A stretch of 64,000 nucleotides of DNA from a virus: IMG/VR virus record IMGVR_UViG_3300010885_025649, positions 148,498-212,497 of that record, one strand, 5' to 3'. The notes beneath the pieces are model-generated. The model saw nothing but the letters and a program-made list of their open reading frames with translations, was not told the origin of the DNA and did not search any database. Below, in pieces: positions 1 to 7,607 of the stretch (positions are counted from its first letter, which is position 1; the number at the start of each line of letters is the position of its first letter). The position numbers were made by a program, and so were the translations under genes.

Positions 1-15
1 CCCTGGAAGCAATCC

Positions 16-303
16 TTAATCTTGTTTAGGTCGATCAGTTTTATAATAGTTCTCCAAGAACATATCTGCAGTATAATCAGGAAAGTACCACCGGATAAAA
101 GCTTCAAAGAAGGCAGGATCTGTATTCTCCTGAAACCATTCTTCTTCTTTGCCATTAATCACCAAGACAATACCATTCCCTTCACAGAAGAAGTGAGTGA
201 TGGAAGCTTTGGTAATCACCGTAGCGTATTGACCCTCCCCCAACCAAATAAAGGCAGCAGGGTGATCATGGTCACTTACAGTAAATCGCATTGGTATGTA
301 CAC
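16..303 (-). CDS. Hypothetical protein, 95 aa
   Basis: Small acidic protein that I do not recognise. It is rich in aromatic residues in its second half, where WYFPDY and ENYY can be seen. A GGAGG Shine-Dalgarno sits five bases before a GTG codon at 301-303, so I chose that start. A TTG four codons upstream and an ATG four codons downstream are alternatives. It is the most distal gene seen in the minus-strand small-gene block. There is no signal peptide or membrane segment. Confidence 0.6.
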   Translation of the reverse strand: MYIPMRFTVSDHDHPAAFIWLGEGQYATVITKASITHFFCEGNGIVLVINGKEEEWFQENTDPAFFEAFIRWYFPDYTADMFLENYYKTDRPKQD

Positions 304-457
304 AGCAACCTCCAAGTAACGTGTATTAGAGGATTAACGTACCTCCAGAAGACTCTTACGAATCAACGCCGAATGCTAGATAGCAAGAGCACCCACACGA
401 TTGCAGCTTAATCTGTGAGGTTAGACTCAGGTCAATCAGGTGACCTTTAAATTGATC

Positions 458-853
458 TTAGCCTGGGATGGAGAGATACTCCCCATTCCCGAAGCGCTTG
501 ATCTGTTCAGGCAGCTCATCCAGAGCTATAGTTGGCCAATAGGGTTGTAAAACCCCCAAAGCTAAAGCGGCCTCCCACACCGCTTTATTATCAACCAAGG
601 GTAGCGTGACCAACACCTTGTGGTGCGCCGGGATGTCTTTGAGGTCTGATGGGTGACGGAGATAGAACTCCGCTCCCAGGTCTTCATCTTCGTCGAGATT
701 GGTGTGCCCTGGGCAGGGCTTGAATACCACCTGGGTCTGAGGATTCTGGCGGCGTGCCTCCTCCTCAGCTACAAGTTCACGGCTACGGACTTGAATGCGG
801 AGCTGGCGCTCCAATGGATACTCAGACATGATCTCTTGAACTGTACGTCCCAC
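458..853 (-). CDS. Hypothetical protein, 131 aa
   Basis: Soluble protein of unknown function. The first 35 residues are charged and probably helical (EYPLERQLRIQVRSRELVAEEEARR), followed by an acidic stretch (NLDEDEDLGAEFYLRHP). The start is GTG at 853, preceded by GGAGAAG with a short spacer; an ATG nine codons in (MSEYPLERQ) is also possible. The 142 bases separating it from the gene at 16-303 hold no further frame that I would call. Confidence 0.6.
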   Translation of the reverse strand: MGRTVQEIMSEYPLERQLRIQVRSRELVAEEEARRQNPQTQVVFKPCPGHTNLDEDEDLGAEFYLRHPSDLKDIPAHHKVLVTLPLVDNKAVWEAALALGVLQPYWPTIALDELPEQIKRFGNGEYLSIPG

Positions 854-972
854 GAGTCTTCTCCAACTAGAGTTAGTAATGACCCGTCTCAGTATCGTCC
901 CCCAGGCGAGGCCGGATCAAGCGCCCTGGGTGTACGGCTAGGAGTTAAAGGCATCCAAGCTAGCCTGCTAAA

Positions 973-1260
973 CTAAGAGAAACTGTCTAACATAGCCTGC
1001 ACAGCAGCATAGTCCTCTCCCATAAGCTGCTGTAACAGCGGCTCATAGTTAGAGTTACTATACCAACCTGCCAAAGCAAGGCTGAGGGCTTGACGTTGCC
1101 GACTACTCAGGTGAGCAATGTCTGCCTCACAAAGGCAGATATCTAGTAGGCCAGCTTGACCAAAAACATTATCCCACAGAGGGAATGCTACCGCTGCAGG
1201 CCAACGGCGGCATCCGGTCTCCTTCTGGATCTTATCAATCAACTGTTCAACTAATTCCAT
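973..1260 (-). CDS. Hypothetical protein, 95 aa
   Basis: Unknown, probably all-helical small protein. The second half (SSRQRQALSLALAGWYSNSNYEPLLQQLMGEDYAAVQAMLDSF) reads as two or three amphipathic helices. The ATG start is clear, with GGAGATCATC just upstream. Downstream on its strand (854-972) is a GC-rich inverted repeat, CCCAGG against CCTGGG at about 900-930, which could act as a weak terminator. Upstream lies the tRNA-like element at 1328-1389. Confidence 0.65.
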   Translation of the reverse strand: MELVEQLIDKIQKETGCRRWPAAVAFPLWDNVFGQAGLLDICLCEADIAHLSSRQRQALSLALAGWYSNSNYEPLLQQLMGEDYAAVQAMLDSFS

Positions 1261-1327
1261 GATGATCTCCTAAAGTAATGTAAACAAGTATTATTAATTC
1301 AACTCCCCTAGGAGAGCATGTAACCAA

Positions 1328-1389
1328 TACCCCAGTCAGGAGTCGAACCTGACTGACTGCCTTTGCTAGAGGGAGTCACCGGATGGGGT
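1328..1389 (-). ncRNA. tRNA-like element lacking a D-arm
   Basis: Reading the minus strand, a 7-nt stem (ACCCCAT with CTGGGGT, one mismatch) encloses two hairpins. The first is TGACT/AGTCA over a loop region containing CTAGCAA. The second is a perfect stem over the loop TTCGACT, which matches the T-loop consensus including the closing G-C pair. An unpaired A follows the acceptor-like stem in the discriminator position, but no CCA is encoded and there is no D-arm. It is either a degenerate tRNA, a tRNA mimic, or chance. It lies in the 149-base gap between two small genes. Confidence 0.35.
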
Positions 1390-1409
1390 TGGTGCTCTGT
1401 CATCTACAG

Positions 1410-1793
1410 TTAATTCCGGTAGAACCCTAAGCACCCAATGGGCTTAGGCTCAGTCGCACTCTTGTACACAGTGCCTCGAACAGTAAGTAGACGATCTGTG
1501 CGCAAGCCTAGCGCTTTACACGCGCTAACGTATAAGGCAGAGACCACGTAGTAATGATCGGTATCTTGTGGATAAGCATCCACCGATGTAAACTCAAACG
1601 TTTTGCATGGTATACCATAGACCGCCTCTGTAAAGCGTTCCTCTTGTTTAGCATTGAGGAGGGTACCCGATGGCTCAATAACTTGTGCAGCCACCTGACC
1701 ATCTTTTACAAGTAGCTTCCGAATCGAAGCATCAAATACAGTACTGTCCTCACGAAACAAGTTGATAATGTGCGGGGTCATGTTGTTGATCAT
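1410..1793 (-). CDS. Hypothetical protein, 127 aa
   Basis: Unknown soluble protein with mixed strand and helix character and no recognised motif. The ATG at 1791-1793 follows AAAGGAGCTGAC, a strong Shine-Dalgarno at normal spacing; a second in-frame ATG five codons later is less well placed. The 111-base leader upstream (1794-1904) holds two strong hairpins, CCTTGG/CCAAGG and GCAGG/CCTGC. Confidence 0.65.
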   Translation of the reverse strand: MINNMTPHIINLFREDSTVFDASIRKLLVKDGQVAAQVIEPSGTLLNAKQEERFTEAVYGIPCKTFEFTSVDAYPQDTDHYYVVSALYVSACKALGLRTDRLLTVRGTVYKSATEPKPIGCLGFYRN

Positions 1794-1904
1794 GTCAGCT
1801 CCTTTAAAGCAAGGTTTGTTCGCAGGGTTAGGAAACCTGCTCGCCTTGGTCGGTCCAAGGACGGCTCCTTTTATTTAAAGCCCGTGGAGTCAGGGCTGTT
1901 AGAT

Positions 1905-2216
1905 CTAAAGGATGTAACCATCCTTAGGCATGTTAGCCTGAAGGAATTCCAGAATTCGCTGCTGCTGTTGCTGCGTGGTTTTGGGGAAATGATTAAAGAT
2001 AGGTCGGCGCCCATCTTTGTTGTGGATAGAATCCACTCTGACAACAATTTGAGAATCGTTCTCCTCAAGAACCCCGCTTGTCTTGTACATCCCACCCCAA
2101 AGGTGGGGGAAGTACCAGGTTATAGCTTCCATCTCCAACGTCGCACCATTGAAACGCAGCTCGCTAATCCGAGCATTATCCCGTTCAACTAACTGTAAGT
2201 CAGTAACAATGTTCAC
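1905..2216 (-). CDS. Hypothetical protein, 103 aa
   Basis: Unknown. The N-terminal half looks beta-rich and the C-terminal half has a Gln-rich helix (FPKTTQQQQQRILEFLQANMP). It starts with GTG at 2216 behind GGAGAGCATC. On the minus strand the stop is followed by AGCCC/GGGCT and an A/T-rich tail, which could terminate transcription. Confidence 0.65.
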   Translation of the reverse strand: MNIVTDLQLVERDNARISELRFNGATLEMEAITWYFPHLWGGMYKTSGVLEENDSQIVVRVDSIHNKDGRRPIFNHFPKTTQQQQQRILEFLQANMPKDGYIL

Positions 2217-2345
2217 GATGCTCTCCTTATCCCGTATCGTGGGTATCCGCCAGTCAGGTCAGACTGGATGACCAGGGCTTAGGACCTGGACCCCAGCAGG
2301 TGCTAGGGTGACCTTCATGCCTACCGGAGCAGGCACCCTTCGGTA
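2217..2345 (-). promoter_or_regulatory. Structured leader of the 1905-2216 gene
   Basis: This 129-base gap carries successive inverted repeats on the minus strand, including CCAGTC/GACTGG, CCAGG/CCTGG and GGTGCCT/AGGCA, and ends in a GGAGAG ribosome site. It is longer and more structured than a simple spacer needs. I cannot assign it to a known riboswitch class. Confidence 0.3.
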
Positions 2346-2534
2346 TTAAGTTGCAGATTCAATAGTATATTGAAGTTTATGAGCTATTGCGTATGCTATA
2401 ACTCCTTCAGCTTCCTTTTCATCAAGAGCGCACCGATCCTCATAATGGCTAGTTAGCCAAAAGCACCGCTCTGATAAAGTAATAACCCAACCATTCAAGA
2501 CTTTGTTCCCCACCAACAAAATGGCGTATTTCAC
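2346..2534 (-). CDS. Small hypothetical protein, 62 aa
   Basis: Short protein with a hydrophobic beginning (KYAILLVGNKVLNGWVITL) and a Cys-containing middle (ERCFWLTSHYEDRCALDEKEAEGVIAYAIAH). The start is GTG behind GGAGAGCGCT. No family is recognised. Confidence 0.55.
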   Translation of the reverse strand: MKYAILLVGNKVLNGWVITLSERCFWLTSHYEDRCALDEKEAEGVIAYAIAHKLQYTIESAT

Positions 2535-2544
2535 AGCGCTCTCC

Positions 2545-2805
2545 TTTTGTTCCGCAACGTGCTTAGGGGCGCATGCACAATAAGCCCTCAGTCCAGCAAC
2601 ACCAAGGGGTGCTGCTACACCACAGCGCTCCGGGGTTTACCCCTGTCATGCTGCAATGCTGGAGGCCCGAGCCGTACTCCTGGCCAGACCTCCAAAACCC
2701 TCAAGAGGATTTGGCTGTTAACCCTCAGGGGAGCCAGCCCCCCAGGAGGAAGGCTGTTTGGGCCGAAGGCGAAGACTGAGGGCGAAACTTCGGGTCGGTA
2801 CTAAT
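2545..2805 (-). ncRNA. GC-rich structured intergenic region, possible RNA
   Basis: A 325-base gap lies between the 935-aa polymerase-like gene and the small gene at 2346-2534. It contains no credible gene but is dense in inverted repeats: CCGAAG/CTTCGG enclosing about 20 bases, GGGG/CCCC pairs with short loops (two separate), GGAGG/CCTCC, and AGCA/TGCT around CACC/GGTG. It is richer in G and C than its flanks. It may be an untranslated leader of 2346-2534 or an independent small RNA. Confidence 0.3.
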
Positions 2806-2811
2806 AAAAGG

Positions 2812-2849
2812 GTCGGTAGACCCTAGGGAAACTAGGATAATCTACCGAC
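2812..2849 (-). terminator. CCTAG-core covarying hairpin, copy 1
   Basis: Outer stem GTCGGTAGA/TCTACCGAC around the inner stem CCTAG/CTAGG with a five-base loop. It sits just beyond the stop of the 2860-5667 gene and is followed on the minus strand by CCTTTTATTAG. First copy of the family described in the findings. Confidence 0.7.
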
Positions 2850-2859
2850 GCGTTAAGTG

Positions 2860-5667
2860 TTAGTCAATGCCTAGGTCAACCACACGGTTATATTCTGCTA
2901 CAACTTGTTTCTCCACCCCAAGGGTCAGAGCCACAAAGTAGAAGAAGCCTAGGTGTTTGATGCTACCTTCTCCTTGTTTAACCTTATCTGCTGTAAGAGC
3001 AGTAAAGTACAGGAGTTGGTCCTCAGAGAAGCCAAGAGTGTAAGCTTGAAGCTTATGCTCAATAGCAACCATGAGCGCACCATAGTTAGCCCCTTGAGAC
3101 ACTTGATCAAGGAGGATACGGTAGTCCACCTCAATAGCCTTATAGGCAACCCGAACATCTTCATACTCATCAGTGGGCAGAGCTTGACCCATGATCTCCC
3201 AGCGAGAGAGGTTAGAGGTCAAGGTATCCACATCAAGTACAGGATGCTCAGTCAAGTTGGTGAGGGTTGACCACACGTAGTCTGCTACGTGACCATAGCC
3301 TAGAGAACGAATCTCCGCCAAGTGGGGAGACAATTTCTCATAGGTGGTAGCTTCTGCCACAGCCAAAGCCCGTGCTTTGGTAGCAGTAAAGCCTTGATCA
3401 CGCAGCTCATTAACCCGATCTACCAGCCCATGATCTTTCCACACTTCCTTAAGGTGGGAAATAGCACTAAGGATTGGGCTGATATCTTTGTAGGGCATTT
3501 CACCCACGCCACCCAAAGCTTTCCACAACTTAGTAGCTTCAAGACGAAAGGCATGTAAGCTCAAAGAGCTATCAACCGTCTTCTTCATGCTGTTGAGGAC
3601 CGCTTGGATGTAACGAGCGAACTTGAACCTGATAGATGGCACCGCGCCTTCAGCACCGCTATCATCACCTTTGGTAAAGGCGGCAATCAGACCTGCACTA
3701 TGGTACAGGAACATCAAGGCCTTACCGAGGTTAACAGCGACGCCCACTTTAGCATCCCCTTCTTTGACCACCATAGCCATGACGTTCTTCCACGTAGAGT
3801 CTCCACTATTGGAGTGCTCAGTCTTCGTGGTAAGCGAACCATGGTTGCTGATGCGGGTATCATTTAGGGTAAGGAACTCAGGTAAGATCCCCCCTTCACA
3901 ATCCCCGTCAAAGTCACCTTGAATTTGCCCTTGAGTATAGGGAGTCATCAAGAACGCTGTTTGCTCGCCATGATCAATGACCTTTAAGGCCACCCAGCTA
4001 AAGTCAAACAACGCGGGTGCGCGATGGAAGATCATCACAGAACCCAGGGGGTATTTCCCTTTCAGTTCTGCTGGAACAATTACTTCATCATCTTTAATCC
4101 CGGTGTGGGGTAGGATGGGAAGATTGTATCCAGGCAAGCGATGAGTCAACATACGCTTCTTGAAGGCGTTAGTGAACTCGCTTGTGACATCTTCAAGGAT
4201 GGACTTGGCCAGCGGAAGACCAGCAGCTTGCATACGTAAGGCTAAACCTTGCGTACCAAACTGAGAACCGGCCTCATGCTCTTTGGCCAACGTGAGGAAC
4301 TTGCCCTCATCCCAGAGCTTAGCCATCGCTTGCACCTCTGCAAGAGAGGATACATGGTAGGCAGCTTTTAACTCAGGGTGGGCAAGAGTATCCATGAAGC
4401 GCAGATCTACCCCAAAGTTCAGAAGAGTCTGACGGGGATTAATCCACACGTTCATGATCAACAGTTCCTCAGGTTTGAGGGTGAGCTGATCCCCGTGCTT
4501 GGGCAAAGCGGCACCTTTTGCGCATTGGGTGAAAGCCTCCACAATAAAGCACAAAGAAGCCTCAGGATTGATCTCACGCGCCGCTGCTACCAAGCGTTTC
4601 TGCTTGTGATCAGTAGGCTTATTGATCATACCTTTGGCATTCAACATGCCGTGGTTAAGGAGAGCCGTACCTTGAGCAGGCGTGCAGGTATGCCCCACAG
4701 CCTCAAAGATTTGCTCATCATCAACCACTAACGCAAAGGGGCCATCCATGCTGACCTTGTATTTAATGCCAAGCTCTTTCGCGCTGACAAATACAATGTT
4801 AGCCAGGGAATGAAACAGGGGCGCACCAGGACGAAGGAGCGTTCTAGCCAGTTTATTAGCTAGGGCTGCATCCTCAGTCTGCTGAGGTTTATCTGTCCAC
4901 ACATAGGTCCCAGATGCACCTTTAACCCCTAACAGGTATGGGTGATTAGGGAACGCTGCATGAGCATGCTCAGCAACAGGAGCCATGAAATGCTCTTTGC
5001 CTACATAGGCTTGAGTCAGTTCCGCGCTTTCGATCTGGTACGTTGAAATAGGCTTGTTGGCCCGCACCGCTTCTGCCTCAGCCTTCTTAACGGCCTCATG
5101 ATCTTTGAGGACACTAGCTTTATAATCAAACATGTCAGCGCCCGTAGGACGACCAACTTGTTGAGTAATCAAGCCATTCTCAAACACCATAGGTTTGTAC
5201 CATCCGGCCGCAAATGGGTCAGAGGTTTTAACCTTAGGCAACGGTTTCTGTGGCTGATTGAACGCACCCTTGGTAAAGCTGATGCTATCTTTCCGCGTTA
5301 CTTCAGAAGCATGTGCTTCTTTTTCACACGGGAATTTCACATCAGCATAAGCCCGAGGGAAGGGGCGCTCTTGCTGAGTCCATGCGCGCACTACGCCGTT
5401 GTGGAGCTTCTTAACGCTAACAATCTTATCCAGATTACCATCAGCTTCGATCTTATACAAGATCTTAGCGACAGAGCTGAATGCAGACTGCGGCATTTTG
5501 AAGCCGTCAATAAAGAGGATAGGGTTACCCCGATCATCCCGGACGATTTCCACAAGGTGCGACGAGATAGCCTTCTTGTAGAAGAAGTCAATCACGTAGC
5601 TGCGTACAATCTCATCGGTCTCGGAGACCAATTGAATGCGCGCTTTGACGTTCATGGTTTTAGCCAT
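2860..5667 (-). CDS. Single-chain RNA polymerase-like protein (beta-prime DFDGD), 935 aa
   Basis: Residues 549-589 match the catalytic double-psi beta-barrel of multisubunit RNA polymerase beta-prime: a RAPAL segment (canonical NRAPTLHR) followed 36 residues later by GDFDGD (canonical NADFDGD). The three Asp of DFDGD, residues 585-589, would bind the catalytic magnesium. At 935 aa it is far shorter than bacterial beta-prime and lacks its other landmarks, so it most resembles compact single-chain polymerases of the YonO/crAss-like type. I did not find a convincing beta-type barrel by eye. The ATG follows AAGGAGAATACC. It is preceded on its strand, 38 bases away, by the Ala/Lys-rich gene, suggesting co-transcription. 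Likely role: transcription of a set of phage genes. Whether it is active alone is not known. Confidence 0.8.
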   Translation of the reverse strand: MAKTMNVKARIQLVSETDEIVRSYVIDFFYKKAISSHLVEIVRDDRGNPILFIDGFKMPQSAFSSVAKILYKIEADGNLDKIVSVKKLHNGVVRAWTQQERPFPRAYADVKFPCEKEAHASEVTRKDSISFTKGAFNQPQKPLPKVKTSDPFAAGWYKPMVFENGLITQQVGRPTGADMFDYKASVLKDHEAVKKAEAEAVRANKPISTYQIESAELTQAYVGKEHFMAPVAEHAHAAFPNHPYLLGVKGASGTYVWTDKPQQTEDAALANKLARTLLRPGAPLFHSLANIVFVSAKELGIKYKVSMDGPFALVVDDEQIFEAVGHTCTPAQGTALLNHGMLNAKGMINKPTDHKQKRLVAAAREINPEASLCFIVEAFTQCAKGAALPKHGDQLTLKPEELLIMNVWINPRQTLLNFGVDLRFMDTLAHPELKAAYHVSSLAEVQAMAKLWDEGKFLTLAKEHEAGSQFGTQGLALRMQAAGLPLAKSILEDVTSEFTNAFKKRMLTHRLPGYNLPILPHTGIKDDEVIVPAELKGKYPLGSVMIFHRAPALFDFSWVALKVIDHGEQTAFLMTPYTQGQIQGDFDGDCEGGILPEFLTLNDTRISNHGSLTTKTEHSNSGDSTWKNVMAMVVKEGDAKVGVAVNLGKALMFLYHSAGLIAAFTKGDDSGAEGAVPSIRFKFARYIQAVLNSMKKTVDSSLSLHAFRLEATKLWKALGGVGEMPYKDISPILSAISHLKEVWKDHGLVDRVNELRDQGFTATKARALAVAEATTYEKLSPHLAEIRSLGYGHVADYVWSTLTNLTEHPVLDVDTLTSNLSRWEIMGQALPTDEYEDVRVAYKAIEVDYRILLDQVSQGANYGALMVAIEHKLQAYTLGFSEDQLLYFTALTADKVKQGEGSIKHLGFFYFVALTLGVEKQVVAEYNRVVDLGID

Positions 5668-5705
5668 GAGTTGGTATTCTCCTTACTAGTGATAGCTTAG
5701 TTGAG

Positions 5706-6281
5706 TTACGCAGCCAATTTGACTGCAAACGCAACAAGGCTAGCAAAGGTGTCTTTGGTGACAACCTTTTTAGCTGCAGGCTCCTTCACTTTAGTAGCAG
5801 AAGCTACCGCAGTAAAGAGTGGCACGGCCACCATTTTGATTTGGCGAGCCGCCCAAGCAGCCGCAGATGCAGCTACTTGTTTGCGTGCCACGCTGGCCGC
5901 TACTTGAGCGCGACGGACTTGCGCCCGCGCAGTCAATACCGCCTGAGCCTTGCGGCACAGTTTGGTGAGCTTATTAACCAACTTGGCTACGGTAGCACCC
6001 AGCAAGCGCTGTTGCGCCCACTGGTACATACCTTTAGTAGCCAGGGCTTTAAGCCCCTTGTTAGCCCGGGCCAACACGGCTTTCACCGCATTGGTTGGTA
6101 GGCTCGCCACGTTACCGTGGAAAGCCCCTTGTTCCGCAACTGCAAGGGCAGCACGAAAAGTAACCGATTTGGCCAGAGTGGCCTTAATGCTGGCCGCTTT
6201 AGCGACCTTTAAAGCCGTAGCTGCAGAGCAGCCACGGAAAGCCACCATATAGGCGGCTAAGTTGTTAACTGTGTTTGACAT
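5706..6281 (-). CDS. Ala/Lys-rich basic protein, 191 aa
   Basis: Very alanine-rich with many Lys and Arg and few acidic residues, a composition like histone H1 or bacterial HC1-type DNA-binding proteins. Helical stretches such as LTKLCRKAQAVLTARAQVRR are followed by a tail with KVKEPAAKKVV. No fold is recognised. The ATG follows AAAGGAGCGAATAAACC. It lies immediately upstream of the polymerase-like gene, so a nucleic-acid-binding or template-compacting role is plausible, but this rests on composition and context only. Confidence 0.65.
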   Translation of the reverse strand: MSNTVNNLAAYMVAFRGCSAATALKVAKAASIKATLAKSVTFRAALAVAEQGAFHGNVASLPTNAVKAVLARANKGLKALATKGMYQWAQQRLLGATVAKLVNKLTKLCRKAQAVLTARAQVRRAQVAASVARKQVAASAAAWAARQIKMVAVPLFTAVASATKVKEPAAKKVVTKDTFASLVAFAVKLAA

Positions 6282-6380
6282 GGTTTATTCGCTCCTTTAA
6301 AGTAACGGGTTACCACAACCCACACGCCCAGAAGGAGGGGTGCAAATAAAAAGTCGGTAACCAAAAGGAGCAACCACATA

Positions 6381-6422
6381 CACAATAACTATTGAAGCTT
6401 ATACTTGGGTCGTTCTAAGGGG
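6381..6422 (-). repeat. Dispersed ~42-bp repeat, copy A
   Basis: About 80% identical by eye to 7566-7607. The shared core on the plus strand is ATACTTGGGTCGTT, with ACACAATAA to its left. In both places it overlaps the 3' end of a micropeptide frame that starts behind GGAGG. Confidence 0.5.
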
Positions 6423-6487
6423 CCGACCAAACCTCCACGGTCAACAGCAATCACCAAACCGAGCTCAACACTGCTAACAACAGTCAT
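6389..6487 (-). CDS. Micropeptide, 32 aa
   Basis: A 33-codon frame begins at an ATG behind GGAGGATTAGAC, an excellent ribosome site. The peptide is MTVVSSVELGLVIAVDRG and onwards, mildly hydrophobic at first, then Gly/Pro/Lys. Its 3' end lies in a roughly 42-base segment repeated near 7566-7607, where another micropeptide ends. Function unknown. Confidence 0.45.
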   Translation of the reverse strand: MTVVSSVELGLVIAVDRGGLVGPLERPKYKLQ

Positions 6488-6547
6488 GTCTAATCCTCCT
6501 TCAAGAATAGGCAGAGAGAAGGCTCCCTGCCTACAAGTTAAAGGAGT

Positions 6548-6844
6548 TTATTTGGCAACAAATTCCCTGCAACCTCTATCTACACTGTGCGGATTAACCG
6601 CACACGACAACGCGGAGCTAAAGCTGTAATACTTACAGCCATAACAAGGCCTTAAAGCCTTTACAATCTCCCAGTCTTCCTCCGAACAGTAGCCTGAGGC
6701 TAGAAAGAAACTAACCTCCTGCTCCGCATACTCAGCTTGACGCTCTTCCTCTTGAGCACAGAGAAGGGCAAGGGCATCAGCCATAATCTCCCCTTGAGAT
6801 TGATCTTTGATTCCCTGTGCTTCAGCGTGTGTGTAGTAACCCAT
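6548..6844 (-). CDS. Cys-rich C-terminal module protein, 98 aa
   Basis: Acidic helical N-terminus followed by a four-Cys ending: PCYGCKYYS, LSCAVNP, GCREF. The same arrangement closes the proteins at 7950-8372 and 10602-11057, so this is a shared module, probably a small zinc-binding unit (inference). The ATG is preceded by GGAGATGCACC. Partners unknown. Confidence 0.65.
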   Translation of the reverse strand: MGYYTHAEAQGIKDQSQGEIMADALALLCAQEEERQAEYAEQEVSFFLASGYCSEEDWEIVKALRPCYGCKYYSFSSALSCAVNPHSVDRGCREFVAK

Positions 6845-6909
6845 GGTGCATCTCCATTACGCCACAAATCGAGGTGGCTAAATAAAGAGTCGGTATATAC
6901 AGAAAGAAA

Positions 6910-6947
6910 GTCGTTAACTCCTAGGGAAACTAGGATAAGTTAACGAC
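6910..6947 (-). terminator. CCTAG-core covarying hairpin, copy 2
   Basis: Perfect outer stem GTCGTTAACT/AGTTAACGAC around CCTAG-GGAAA-CTAGG. On the minus strand it is followed by the tract TTTCTTTCT, then GTATATACCGACTCTTTATTTAG. Sequence-identical to the copy at 15373. Confidence 0.75.
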
Positions 6948-6955
6948 TAGATTAA

Positions 6956-7261
6956 TTAAGCGGTGTAATAGTCAACTACAACCAAATTGCCTTTCAAGAA
7001 GGCAACAAGATCATAGTACTCGCCTTTATTAACATAAATCAAAACCTTCTTAGCCCCAAGAGCCAAGAAAGCTTGAAGCATTTCGCATGCGGTTGCATGT
7101 GAGAGGTTTTTGAACTTGGTGCGATTAGCACCAGTGTTGTAATCTTGCTTAGCCGCACGGAAGCGATTATGCTTGAGGACTAGCACTTGGCGATCCTCCA
7201 CCTCTGAAAACGAGATGCAAAAGGTCAACGCTGGGGTGATAACATTATGTTCTTGTAACAT
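6956..7261 (-). CDS. Hypothetical protein, 101 aa
   Basis: Unknown soluble alpha/beta protein. The frame extends 14 codons upstream, but that part is the repeated leader. The ATG at 7259-7261 behind GGAGAGACAC matches the start used by other leader-bearing genes here, so I prefer it. A basic middle (KHNRFRAAKQDYNTGANRTKFKN) precedes a hydrophobic end. Confidence 0.65.
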   Translation of the reverse strand: MLQEHNVITPALTFCISFSEVEDRQVLVLKHNRFRAAKQDYNTGANRTKFKNLSHATACEMLQAFLALGAKKVLIYVNKGEYYDLVAFLKGNLVVVDYYTA

Positions 7262-7312
7262 GTGTCTCTCCAATAAGCCGCCTTTAAAAGAGGGCGAACT
7301 CAAATAAAGAGT
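7262..7312 (-). promoter_or_regulatory. Class A repeated leader
   Basis: Minus strand: CGACTCTTTATTTGAG, then a short stem (GCCC.../GGCGGC) around CTCTTTTAAA, then GCTTATTGGAGA and the start codon. Near-identical leaders precede the genes at 7337, 7729, 10602 and 11175. Confidence 0.65.
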
Positions 7313-7328
7313 CGGGGTTTCCCCCGAC
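7311..7328 (-). terminator. Short GTCGGGG/CCCCGAC hairpin
   Basis: Compact member of the intergenic hairpin set, without the CCTAG core: GTCGGGG, a short T/C loop, CCCCGAC. It abuts the CGACTCTTTATTTG unit of the next leader. Confidence 0.55.
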
Positions 7329-7336
7329 TTGTTTAT

Positions 7337-7504
7337 TTAGATCTTACCATTCTTAAGAATGGCCTCCTCCCATTCTTGCATAGCCATCCCGAAGACGATC
7401 TCCTGATCATCTTCAGGCGCAGCAGCGGCTGCTGCATATGCTTTGCACACTAGCATAAATAACAACCACTGCTGAGCAGTGGGAGTTACACAATAAACTC
7501 TCAT
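7337..7504 (-). CDS. Small hypothetical protein, 55 aa
   Basis: A 56-codon frame with ATG at 7502-7504 behind a GGAGA site in a class A leader. It has a hydrophobic beginning (WLLFMLVCKAYAAAAA), then an acidic segment and a Glu/Lys helix (MAMQEWEEAILKNGKI). It could be a short membrane-associated peptide. The repeated leader and flanking hairpins support it as a real gene. Confidence 0.55.
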   Translation of the reverse strand: MRVYCVTPTAQQWLLFMLVCKAYAAAAAAPEDDQEIVFGMAMQEWEEAILKNGKI

Positions 7505-7556
7505 GTTCTCTCCAATAAGCCACCTTTAAAAGAGGGTAGCTCAAATAAAGAGTCGC
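7505..7556 (-). promoter_or_regulatory. Class A repeated leader
   Basis: Same order of elements as at 7262-7312: CGACTCTTTATTTGAG, the CTCTTTTAAAGG core, and TTATTGGAGA before the ATG. Confidence 0.6.
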
Positions 7557-7565
7557 GTTATCACA

Positions 7566-7607
7566 CACAATAATTATGGAACTCTATACTTGGGTCGTTA
7601 TAGGTAG
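7566..7607 (-). repeat. Dispersed ~42-bp repeat, copy B
   Basis: Partner of 6381-6422. It overlaps the end of the 25-aa micropeptide frame. The two copies differ mainly at the stop region, so the two peptides end at different places. Confidence 0.5.

Noticed and set aside
2547-2804. Plus-strand open frames of 62-85 codons in the 2.5-2.8 kb gap
   Set aside because: Opposite to all neighbours, no ribosome site, and the sequence is dominated by inverted repeats; better read as structured RNA.
5098-5700. 200-codon plus-strand frame opposite the polymerase-like gene
   Set aside because: Fully antisense to a well-supported gene with conserved motifs; no ribosome site and no family resemblance.
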